A stretch of DNA of 14,748 nucleotides, taken from NCBI GenBank assembly GCA_013139905.1, contig WSZW01000171.1, positions 1-14,748 on the forward strand, in the 5' to 3' direction. A program made the translations under genes and the position numbers. The notes beneath the pieces were generated by a model. It ran no database searches and was not told where the DNA came from. It worked only from the letters and a program-made list of their open reading frames with translations. This stretch comes from an archaeon. Its GTDB lineage: Archaea; EX4484-52; B79-G9. Of the stretch, positions 1 to 5,639 are shown piece after piece. Each line of letters starts with the position of its first letter. The stretch's first letter is position 1.

Positions 1-1
1 A

Positions 2-142
2 GACCTAATATCCGACTTTGCAACAAAAGAATCACATCTAAATGCTAAAAGAATAAATGTTGAAAAAAAATTAGACTCAATCAACGCAAAACTAGAAAAA
101 CTAACCAAAATACAAAAAGAATTATCCGAAGTATGGGCTTAA
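2..142 (+). CDS. C-terminal end of a coiled-coil protein (5' truncated by window edge)
   Basis: An open frame enters from the left edge and ends at TAA 140-142, giving 46 residues. They are rich in Lys, Glu, Leu and Asn, with heptad-like spacing of Leu/Ile (V-K-K-L-D-S-I-N-A-K-L-E-K-L), and the chain ends in V-W-A. This looks like the end of a long helical or coiled-coil segment. It has the same strand and A-rich codon use as the next two genes, so it may belong to the same functional group. The family cannot be identified from this fragment. Confidence 0.6.
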   Translation, partial: DLISDFATKESHLNAKRINVEKKLDSINAKLEKLTKIQKELSEVWA

Positions 143-157
143 AATTCATAAATCATA

Positions 158-182
158 TGTGTGGACGTAAAAAACCCACACA
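158..182 (+). other. Stem-loop after the partial gene
   Basis: TGTGTGG (158-164) pairs perfectly with CCACACA (176-182) around an 11-nt A-rich loop, 16 nt after the upstream stop codon. There is no T-tract on the plus side, so it is not a canonical intrinsic terminator. It may be a 3'-end stabiliser or processing signal. Confidence 0.4.
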
Positions 183-225
183 CAATTCATATTAAACAAT
201 TACAAAACAACAAACAAATACAAAA

Positions 226-236
226 TAATATAAATT
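226..236 (+). promoter_or_regulatory. TATA box of the SHOCT-repeat gene
   Basis: TAATATAAATT is centred about 25 bp before the ATG at 256 and no Shine-Dalgarno site is present, which suggests a leaderless mRNA. An out-of-frame ATG at 243 opens only a very short frame and is too close to the TATA box. Confidence 0.45.
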
Positions 237-255
237 AAAAAAATGGCATATCAAT

Positions 256-1737
256 ATGGAACAAAAAAACACAATAAAAGAATCAGACATCAAAAAAAAC
301 AAAATGATTAGTGAACGCTCAAAAACTATAAAAACAATCAAAAATGAAACAATAAACAACATAGAAACAAAATTAAAACATCTAAAAAATGCATACAAAG
401 AAGGTCTGGTAACTAAAAGCACATACAGCATAACTACTGATAAACTTAACAAAAATTTAGAAATAGAAAAACAAAAAAAACTAAATCCTACACCAAAAAC
501 TACACCAACAAAACTAAATATAGAAAATAAAACAAAAATCAAAACCGAAGAACCCACAATCAACAAAACAATAATCAACCCGAAAATAAAAGAAGAAAAA
601 GAAAATATCACAAAAATAATTACAGAAACATCCAAAGCACCAAAATTAAGTAATATTCTTAAAACCGCAAAAAAAGAAAATAACACAACTAATTCCACAA
701 AAACAAAAGAATCTTTTAAAAAAGACATACACGCAATTGAAATATTATATACCGACGGAATCATAGATTCGACAACACTCGAACGTACACGAGGAAAAAT
801 AAGCAGAAACATAAAATATGTCGAAGAATTACAAAAAAGAAAATTAGAAGAATCAGAATTAACCGCACTACACACAAAAATAAATGAAATGATCTTAAAA
901 ACAATAAAATCCGGATCTCTGGCACTCGAAGAACAAGAACTAAAAAAAGATCTTGACGCACTAAAAAAAACATATGAAAAAGGACTCATATTTAAAAACG
1001 AATTTGAAGAAAAAAAGAAAAATCTCGAAGAAAAAATTCAAAAACCAAATATATTCATGTCAAAAATAGATACTATTTTTGAAGAATACCAAAAAGAATT
1101 TGCAGAAGCACGAGATTTAAGCGAAAAAAAACTAGAAAACGAAAAAAAAATCGACAATATGATAATAAAACCAAAAGAAAAAAAATCACTGCTAAAAACC
1201 ATAAAATCCAAAATTTTTGGAAACAAAAATAAAACAAATGACGATTTTGAAGAAGACCCCTCACTAAAAAAACTAAATGAAATATACAATACCAACCCTA
1301 ATGCATCCACAATCGCAGATATGGCATTCATAGTAAAAGGCGTAATTGAAAAAAAAATAAATTTTGATGAAGAATTCACAAATACAGATTTAATAAAAGC
1401 ATTAAAACCAATAAACATAAAAACATCTCTAAAAGAAAAAATTTCTTCATTTTTCTCTCAAGTAAGTACCGAAGAATATACGGGAAATTTAAAAGATACA
1501 GATCTTCCGCGCATCTATAAAGAAGCAGAAGACATAATAAAAGAAATAGAACAACTTGAATTCAACACAAATATAATAACAGATAATTCTGGAAAAAATA
1601 AAAAAGAAACAAATAACTCAATTAAAAAAACAGACAATAAAAACGAACCACCAAAAACAAAAAACCCGGAAGATAAACCCGAAAAAACACCAAAAAAAGG
1701 AATACTCAATAAAATAAACAATTTTTTCGGTGTTTAA
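256..1737 (+). CDS. Lys/Asn-rich protein with three SHOCT-like repeats
   Basis: This is a 493-residue, strongly charged, Lys/Glu/Asn/Thr-rich protein with no signal peptide or membrane segment. Three gap-free copies of a SHOCT-like motif are visible at about residues 36-70, 154-188 and 229-262. Each has the form (I/L)..L(K)..Y..G(L/I)(V/I)....(Y/F/L)......K(L/I)...(L/I), with Tyr47/Gly50, Tyr165/Gly168 and Tyr240/Gly243 in register. SHOCT domains are short helical hairpins, often C-terminal and linked to oligomerisation or membrane-associated proteins, and are rarely found as spaced triplicates. The linkers (70-150, 440-480) are low complexity. Short hydrophobic stretches ending in (F/I)F occur at 311-322, 391-401 and 482-493, the last being the C-terminus. 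The start at 256 fits a TATA box 25 bp upstream. The gene is joined to a downstream membrane protease-like gene, so a scaffold or substrate role at the membrane is possible. The biochemical function is unknown. Confidence 0.75.
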   Translation: MEQKNTIKESDIKKNKMISERSKTIKTIKNETINNIETKLKHLKNAYKEGLVTKSTYSITTDKLNKNLEIEKQKKLNPTPKTTPTKLNIENKTKIKTEEPTINKTIINPKIKEEKENITKIITETSKAPKLSNILKTAKKENNTTNSTKTKESFKKDIHAIEILYTDGIIDSTTLERTRGKISRNIKYVEELQKRKLEESELTALHTKINEMILKTIKSGSLALEEQELKKDLDALKKTYEKGLIFKNEFEEKKKNLEEKIQKPNIFMSKIDTIFEEYQKEFAEARDLSEKKLENEKKIDNMIIKPKEKKSLLKTIKSKIFGNKNKTNDDFEEDPSLKKLNEIYNTNPNASTIADMAFIVKGVIEKKINFDEEFTNTDLIKALKPINIKTSLKEKISSFFSQVSTEEYTGNLKDTDLPRIYKEAEDIIKEIEQLEFNTNIITDNSGKNKKETNNSIKKTDNKNEPPKTKNPEDKPEKTPKKGILNKINNFFGV

Positions 1738-1738
1738 T

Positions 1739-2410
1739 GTGGCTAAACGATACATACACGAAAAACAATACCTAAAATACACCATAGCCGGAATTATATC
1801 ATTTAACATCATAGCCGCACTAATAGCTCCATTCATTCATGAACTGTTCCATGCTTTAATTTTAAAAATATACAATTGTGGATATTGGATCGATTTTCAT
1901 TCATCCTTTTTTTCAGGAATTTACGCAACAGTTTATAAAACCTGTATTCTTTCAAAAACACAAGAAGCAATATTATATTTTTCAGGGGTACTAGGAACGC
2001 TTTTCATAGGATTTTCATTACTCTACATTGATTGGCAATTCACAAAAAAAGGAGATTTAGAATATTCAGTAATCACAAGTTTCATAGCACTCGGATTCTT
2101 ATTTTCGTCAACACTATACTTTTTTATGAGTGAAGGAGATCTTGTAAATGGTCTTAATATGTTAGGACTTTCAGCATATATTGGATTCCTACCATTAATA
2201 GGACTACTAATATCAATTTATTCACTAACATATTTAGTATGGAATTTAAAACATACAACAGAACTGGAAATTTTAGAAGAAGAAATTGAAACTGCAAAAG
2301 ATTCAAAAATAAGAAAATGGCTCAAAAAAAAATTAAAAAAGAAATATGATTCATTTGGCATAAAAAAAACAAAAGTTAGACATCATAAAAAATACATACC
2401 CAAACATTAA
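1739..2410 (+). CDS. Membrane protein with HExxH motif, M50-like putative metalloprotease
   Basis: This is a polytopic membrane protein of about 223 residues. Counting from the first in-frame GTG (1730), hydrophobic segments lie near 17-36, 80-100, 113-133 and 148-171. HELFHAL (residues 37-43) at the end of the first segment is a zinc-binding HExxH motif placed as in site-2-type M50 peptidases. Gly136-Asp137 within SEGDLVNGLN could give the third zinc ligand, although the classic NPDG motif is absent. The C-terminus (about 178-226) is a charged, probably cytosolic helix. I prefer the GTG at 1739, because GGTG at 1729-1732 then forms a Shine-Dalgarno site with a 6-nt spacer; starting at the GTG at 1730 would overlap the previous stop codon by 8 nt. 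Either way it is translationally coupled to the SHOCT-repeat gene. Protease activity is inferred only from the motif and topology. It converges with the cysteine synthase gene 38 bp away. Confidence 0.7.
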   Translation: MAKRYIHEKQYLKYTIAGIISFNIIAALIAPFIHELFHALILKIYNCGYWIDFHSSFFSGIYATVYKTCILSKTQEAILYFSGVLGTLFIGFSLLYIDWQFTKKGDLEYSVITSFIALGFLFSSTLYFFMSEGDLVNGLNMLGLSAYIGFLPLIGLLISIYSLTYLVWNLKHTTELEILEEEIETAKDSKIRKWLKKKLKKKYDSFGIKKTKVRHHKKYIPKH

Positions 2411-2448
2411 TTTTCATAAACTCTAAAAACAAAATTACAATTTAAAAT

Positions 2449-3387
2449 TTAAGAATCTCCAAACAATGGCGTACTCAAATATTTAAAACCATTATCTGGA
2501 AAAATAGTAACTATATTTTTCCCGAAACCAATTTCAATTGCTTTTTTTCTTGAAATATACATAGCAGCAGCAGAACTCATTCCAACTAAAAGTCCTTCTT
2601 TTCTTGCAAGTTCTCTTGCAACATCAAAAGTTTTTGGATTTTCTTCCTTTTTAATCTCAACAATTTCATCAAAATAACCACTATTATAAAGTTGAGTAGG
2701 ATAATTTTCACATGGATTTCTAAGTCCCTGTATTGACGATCCTAATTCAGGTATAACACCAATTATTTTTATTTTTGAATTATATTCCTTTAATCTTTTA
2801 GATATCCCAACGCCGGTTCCTGCAGTACCAATACCCAAAACAACCATATCAATTTCACCATTTGTTTGTTCTATTATTTCTTTTGCAGTCGTATTATAAT
2901 GCGCTTCAATATTTGCAGGATCCTTAAATTGATTTATATCCGTATATTTTTCAGGATTTTCTTTTAATAATTTATATTTAAGTTCTACAGCACCACCGGT
3001 TCCTTTATTGCCGGGAGACAAAATAAGATTAGCACCATAAGCCCGTATTATTTTTCTTCGTTCAACACTAACACATTCAGACATCACAATTTCTATATCA
3101 TAACCTTTAACCGCCGCAATCATTGCAAGTGCAATTCCCGTATTTCCGGATGTTGCTTCTAAAATTATTTTTCCTTTTTGAATTCGCCCTTCTTTTTCTG
3201 CTTTTTCTATTAATTGTAATGCCATCCTATCTTTTATTGATGACCCAACATTATACCATTCAAGTTTCGCATAAACATTAGCAGCATCATTAGGAACAAT
3301 TTTATCTATTTTAATCATCGGCGTATTACCAATTAATTCAATTATATTTTGTTTTATATTCTTTTGATTTATTATTGTTTGATACAT
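2449..3387 (-). CDS. Cysteine synthase family (CysK/CysM), PLP-dependent
   Basis: This 312-residue protein covers the full fold-type II beta-replacement enzyme family, which makes cysteine from an activated serine (O-acetylserine or O-phosphoserine) and sulfide. The PLP lysine is Lys52 in SSIKDRMA, the substrate-binding asparagine loop is TSGNTG (79-84), and the phosphate-cradle loop is GIGTAGTG (185-192). The pyridine-side serines are in GMSSAAA (269-275), and the C-terminal family signature appears as FPDNGFKYLST (296-306). The segment QGLRNP (220-225) resembles CysM-type enzymes, where an arginine here recognises O-phosphoserine. That would suit an archaeon that reaches cysteine through phosphoserine, but substrate choice is an inference. 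The ATG at 3387 has AAATTTTTATC centred about 23 bp upstream and a GGGGGT stretch 10 nt before it. Upstream lies a leader region with a short ORF and an operator-like dyad. Cysteine feeds IscS encoded nearby. Confidence 0.9.
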   Translation of the reverse strand: MYQTIINQKNIKQNIIELIGNTPMIKIDKIVPNDAANVYAKLEWYNVGSSIKDRMALQLIEKAEKEGRIQKGKIILEATSGNTGIALAMIAAVKGYDIEIVMSECVSVERRKIIRAYGANLILSPGNKGTGGAVELKYKLLKENPEKYTDINQFKDPANIEAHYNTTAKEIIEQTNGEIDMVVLGIGTAGTGVGISKRLKEYNSKIKIIGVIPELGSSIQGLRNPCENYPTQLYNSGYFDEIVEIKKEENPKTFDVARELARKEGLLVGMSSAAAMYISRKKAIEIGFGKNIVTIFPDNGFKYLSTPLFGDS

Positions 3388-3403
3388 AGTTTAAACTACC
3401 CCC

Positions 3404-3415
3404 GATAAAAATTTA
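3404..3415 (-). promoter_or_regulatory. Proximal TATA-like element of cysteine synthase
   Basis: AAATTTTTATC on the minus strand is centred about 23 bp before the ATG at 3387. It could give a near-leaderless transcript, as an alternative to the stronger distal promoter near 3611-3623. Confidence 0.35.
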
Positions 3416-3499
3416 CTTAAATTTTTTTGTAATTTTTGTATACTTCGTGTTTTTTTTAGAAATAAAATTATTATTAATTTGTTTAAAACATTAAAAAAA

Positions 3500-3550
3500 C
3501 TAGATCTTATTATTTTTTTCGTAATTAATACAAACATATCCACCAGTCAT
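3500..3550 (-). CDS. Possible 16-codon leader ORF upstream of cysteine synthase
   Basis: ATG at 3550 opens a 16-codon frame (MTGGYVCINYEKNNKI) that stops at TAG 3500-3502. GGTGA (3558-3562) precedes the ATG by 7 nt, one of the best Shine-Dalgarno sites in the window. A strong TATA box lies at 3611-3623, and a dyad operator (3581-3595) sits at the expected start of transcription. A T-run (minus strand, about 3493-3499) follows directly. The peptide includes one Cys codon. It could be a leader peptide that controls cysteine synthase, a small protein, or chance in AT-rich DNA. Its short length keeps confidence low. Confidence 0.3.
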   Translation of the reverse strand: MTGGYVCINYEKNNKI

Positions 3551-3580
3551 AGTCGACTCACCAATTTAACACATTAACAA

Positions 3581-3595
3581 TATAACACCGTTATA
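3581..3595. promoter_or_regulatory. 15-bp operator-like dyad TATAACACCGTTATA
   Basis: A perfect TATAAC/GTTATA inverted repeat with a 3-bp centre, about 22-35 bp downstream of the TATA box at 3611-3623 and so over the expected transcription start. The same TATAACNNNGTTATA occurs at 8223-8237 in the isc operon promoter. A further pair of half-sites in the opposite order (GTTAT-TTC-ATAAC, 3623-3635) lies on the other side of the TATA box. Confidence 0.55.
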
Positions 3596-3610
3596 CAAAT
3601 TTTAAATTTT

Positions 3611-3623
3611 AATATATATAAAG
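3611..3623 (-). promoter_or_regulatory. Distal TATA box for the leader/cysteine synthase transcript
   Basis: CTTTATATATATT on the minus strand lies just after the ThiI-like stop codon. A start site near 3590 would give a leader of about 200 nt before cysteine synthase, containing the 16-codon ORF. The rest of the 249-bp gap (3388-3636) is T-rich on the minus strand with no other feature I can support. Confidence 0.5.
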
Positions 3624-3636
3624 TTATTTCATAACA

Positions 3637-4269
3637 CTACTTAATTTCAATGAATTTCGCGTTTTTAACCGCATCTTCAACCAAATAATCAATATCAACT
3701 AATTCTTCTGCTTCTTTAATTTCGTCAATCTTGCTATGCGTTTCAGGATATGGTGGCGTTAAATTACAACACTGCCCGGGAAGAATAGATATCTCGTAAG
3801 TTCCAATTTCTTTTGCAATCTTTATCGTCTCTTCTTTATCAAAACCAATTAATGGTCGAAAAACAGGAACAGAAATACCCTTATTTTCAACATAAATATT
3901 ATCCAATGTCTGAGATGCAACTTGACCTAAACTCTCTCCGGTAATAATTCCATTAGCTTTTTCTTTTTTAGCAATTATAATCGCAACTTCAAGCATTATT
4001 TTTCGACACATAACGCAAGTAAGCTTTCTTTTAGCTTTTTTTACAATCACAGATTGACTTTTTCCATGCGGTATAAGATACAACTTTGCATTTTTTTTTG
4101 TTTTTTTATTAAGTATGGCTACAAGTTTTTTTACTTTTTCAAGCGGCCTATCATCTATAAATGGTCTATTATCCATATGCACAAAAACTACATCTGCATC
4201 TTTTTTCATCATAAGATACGATGCAACCGGAGAATCTATCCCGCCCGATAAAAGAGAAATTAATTTCAT
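3637..4269 (-). CDS. thiI: ThiI-like tRNA 4-thiouridine synthetase, PP-loop domain only
   Basis: This 210-residue protein matches only the C-terminal adenylation domain of ThiI, which activates uridine 8 of tRNA with ATP and inserts sulfur from an IscS-type persulfide. SGGIDSPVA (8-16) is the PP-loop. TGESLGQVASQTLDN (110-124) and the following PVFRPLIGFDKEE segment are typical ThiI signatures. CVMC (Cys85, Cys88) and Cys167/Cys168 in PGQCC correspond to cysteines reported to bind an Fe-S cluster in methanogen ThiI. The N-terminal ferredoxin-like and THUMP domains (about 170 residues in E. coli ThiI), which bind the tRNA acceptor end, are absent, and translation begins just before the PP-loop at MKLISLLSGG. 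No rhodanese domain is present. The upstream region has no remnant of the missing domains in the same direction, but a divergent gene of 169 residues might supply them. A TATA box at about 4292-4303 supports this short start. Confidence 0.82.
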   Translation of the reverse strand: MKLISLLSGGIDSPVASYLMMKKDADVVFVHMDNRPFIDDRPLEKVKKLVAILNKKTKKNAKLYLIPHGKSQSVIVKKAKRKLTCVMCRKIMLEVAIIIAKKEKANGIITGESLGQVASQTLDNIYVENKGISVPVFRPLIGFDKEETIKIAKEIGTYEISILPGQCCNLTPPYPETHSKIDEIKEAEELVDIDYLVEDAVKNAKFIEIK

Positions 4270-4382
4270 AAGAACACATAAGATAAAACAAATTTAAATA
4301 ATATTGTCATTATTACGTTTTTAATTCCAAAAACCACCTAAATATCAATAAGTTTAAAAATAATAGTAACTACTATATAATT
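4270..4382. promoter_or_regulatory. Divergent promoter region between the ThiI-like gene and the 169-residue gene
   Basis: Minus strand: TTATTTAAAT (4292-4303) lies about 29 bp before the ATG at 4269. Plus strand: AGTTTAAAAATAATA (4351-4365) lies about 26 bp before the ATG at 4383. Neither start has a Shine-Dalgarno site, so both mRNAs may be leaderless. The shared region could co-regulate the two genes. Confidence 0.45.
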
Positions 4383-4892
4383 ATGACATTATTCACATAT
4401 ATACTAAAACACACAATAGATAAAACAGCATGGCTGCTAAATAGCAAAGTAACTAGTATAACCCCTATTTGGCATTATGATGGAATCGGCATTTATTGTA
4501 CAAATATAAAAGACCAGGAAACAGCCACAAAACTCGCATTTGAAAGCTTAAGCAATATATATGAAAACATCAACAAAAACACCATATACGCAATAAAACC
4601 CACTGAAGAAAGTAATAATACAATTATTTTCGAACACCCGGACGCACCAAAACAAACAGAAAAGGCACTTGAAGATATAAAAAAATTATTAGAAATATAC
4701 CCCGGCATAATTACAGAAAACAATATTTCAACAAACAAAACTATCCCTCATAACGACATCCAAATTATAATAACCAAAACATGTAAACGACGAAACTTAC
4801 CATCAAAATTAAAACAGATTCAAAAATATATCATCAATGAATTACAACTGGCTCATCCCTCAAAAAACATGCAATTATACATAACCAAATAA
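4383..4892 (+). CDS. Protein of unknown function, possibly the THUMP half of a split ThiI
   Basis: This 169-residue soluble protein is the only plus-strand gene between 2449 and the right edge. I do not recognise it with confidence. Its order of elements recalls the N-terminal half of ThiI. HYDGIGIYCTNIKDQETATK (31-50) resembles the ferredoxin-like region strand-loop-helix. DIQIIITKTCKRRNLPSKLK (125-144), followed by an amphipathic helix and HPSKNMQLYIT (158-168), resembles the strand, KRR, helix and Pro-containing strand of a THUMP domain. The length is close to the roughly 170 residues missing from the adjacent PP-loop-only ThiI, whose promoter region it shares divergently. The first conserved strand of ThiI appears to be lacking and 85-120 is an extra segment. 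The similarity is weak and judged by eye. An unrelated lineage-specific protein remains possible. Confidence 0.6.
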   Translation: MTLFTYILKHTIDKTAWLLNSKVTSITPIWHYDGIGIYCTNIKDQETATKLAFESLSNIYENINKNTIYAIKPTEESNNTIIFEHPDAPKQTEKALEDIKKLLEIYPGIITENNISTNKTIPHNDIQIIITKTCKRRNLPSKLKQIQKYIINELQLAHPSKNMQLYITK

Positions 4893-4968
4893 CAATAACT
4901 TAATTAATGAAACAAAATTAGAAACCAAAATACAATTATAAAACCATAATTAACAAATTCAACATATT

Positions 4969-5014
4969 AAAAAAATAAAAAATTAAGAAAAAAACTAACT
5001 GCGTCTAAAACGCA
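4969..5014 (-). terminator. Hairpin plus T-rich terminator of the zinc-protein gene
   Basis: On the minus strand TGCGT-(TTTAG)-ACGCA (5014 to 5000) forms a 5-bp perfect stem and is followed by GTTAGTTTTTTTCTTAATTTTTT and more T runs. It begins 36 nt after the stop at 5050. The rest of the 157-bp gap (4893-5049) is A-rich and featureless. Confidence 0.5.
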
Positions 5015-5049
5015 AACACATATTTCATCTCCCTTAAAGACAAAACTCT

Positions 5050-5256
5050 TTACCCAAAAAATGCGAACATTTCACCATTAAATTGAGGATCCATCTTCGA
5101 ATATTCTGCTTTAGCATGACCACAAGGCTCACCATGCTTGCTACAATGAGCAACACAGCAACCGCGATGAATAAAACCTTTTTTATGCGCGCATAACACT
5201 AAAGAATCTGGACCTATGTGTAAATTATTTTTGCAAATTTTACATTTAGCTGACAT
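5050..5256 (-). CDS. Small Cys/His-rich zinc protein, RING/treble-clef-like
   Basis: A 68-residue protein with twelve Cys and His residues in about 43 positions: Cys5, Cys8, Cys22, His24, His30, Cys33, Cys34, His37, Cys38, His41, Cys45 and His47. The order C-x2-C-x13-C-x-H-x5-H-x2-C followed by more Cys/His pairs suggests two interleaved zinc sites, as in RING or treble-clef folds, although the spacing is not a textbook RING. The C-terminus (53-68) is short and hydrophobic. ATG 5256 has CTTATATA (5280-5287) about 27 bp upstream, indicating a leaderless mRNA. It lies beside the gene order small membrane protein, E1-like, IscU, IscS. Zinc binding is likely, and a role in protein interaction or nucleic-acid binding is possible. 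Function is unknown. Confidence 0.7.
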   Translation of the reverse strand: MSAKCKICKNNLHIGPDSLVLCAHKKGFIHRGCCVAHCSKHGEPCGHAKAEYSKMDPQFNGEMFAFFG

Positions 5257-5279
5257 ACTAAACTATAGAACACAAGTAG

Positions 5280-5287
5280 TATATAAG
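5280..5287 (-). promoter_or_regulatory. TATA box of the small zinc-protein gene
   Basis: CTTATATA on the minus strand is centred about 27 bp before the ATG at 5256, with no Shine-Dalgarno site between them. Confidence 0.5.
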
Positions 5288-5307
5288 GTTTTTGGAAATT
5301 ATAAGTT

Positions 5308-5589
5308 TTATTCATTTTCATTATAATGATTTCGAACCTTACCATAAACACCAGCTAAACACATTATCGCACCTACGCCAGCAACAAGAGGAGATAAATT
5401 ATGCAAACCATCAATAAGAAATGTATCGCGAATCCCAGAATTATCCGAATATAAAGAAGCAGATATAGTTGATGATACCTTATAAACAAAAGCCCCAATA
5501 CCAGCCGTAATCGCGCCTCCAAAAATAAGTGAATTATTCGTATTTATTTCAATATCAAAACCGCACCCATCAGTTATATCATTACTCAT
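5308..5589 (-). CDS. Small two-segment membrane protein
   Basis: A 93-residue protein starting MSNDITDGCG. Two hydrophobic, Gly/Ala-rich segments (about 20-38, with GGAITAGIGA, and 66-82, with LVAGVGAIMCLAGV) are joined by a polar loop, and the tail is charged. An earlier in-frame ATG at 5643 would add 18 residues and overlap the end of the E1 gene. I reject it because a TATA box at 5611-5620 is placed for a transcript beginning at or next to the ATG at 5589. I recognise no family. The neighbouring isc/E1 operon may be unrelated in function because this gene has its own promoter. Confidence 0.6.
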   Translation of the reverse strand: MSNDITDGCGFDIEINTNNSLIFGGAITAGIGAFVYKVSSTISASLYSDNSGIRDTFLIDGLHNLSPLVAGVGAIMCLAGVYGKVRNHYNENE

Positions 5590-5610
5590 AAGTAATGTAT
5601 TTAAAAACAA

Positions 5611-5620
5611 ATATATAAAT
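5611..5620 (-). promoter_or_regulatory. TATA box of the small membrane-protein gene
   Basis: ATTTATATAT on the minus strand is centred about 27 bp before the ATG at 5589 and supports that start over the one at 5643. Confidence 0.5.
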
Positions 5621-5639
5621 CTTTGTATTATTATAAAAA

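Noticed and set aside
158..182. Stem-loop read as an intrinsic terminator for the partial first gene.
   Set aside because: The stem is good but no T run follows on the plus strand; I list it only as a stem-loop.
192..989. A 265-codon minus-strand open frame rich in Phe, Ser, Val and Ile.
   Set aside because: It is the antisense of the Lys/Asn-rich SHOCT-repeat gene. AAA/AAT codons read backwards give TTT/ATT, producing a false membrane-like protein. The plus-strand frame has a promoter, repeats and a coupled neighbour.
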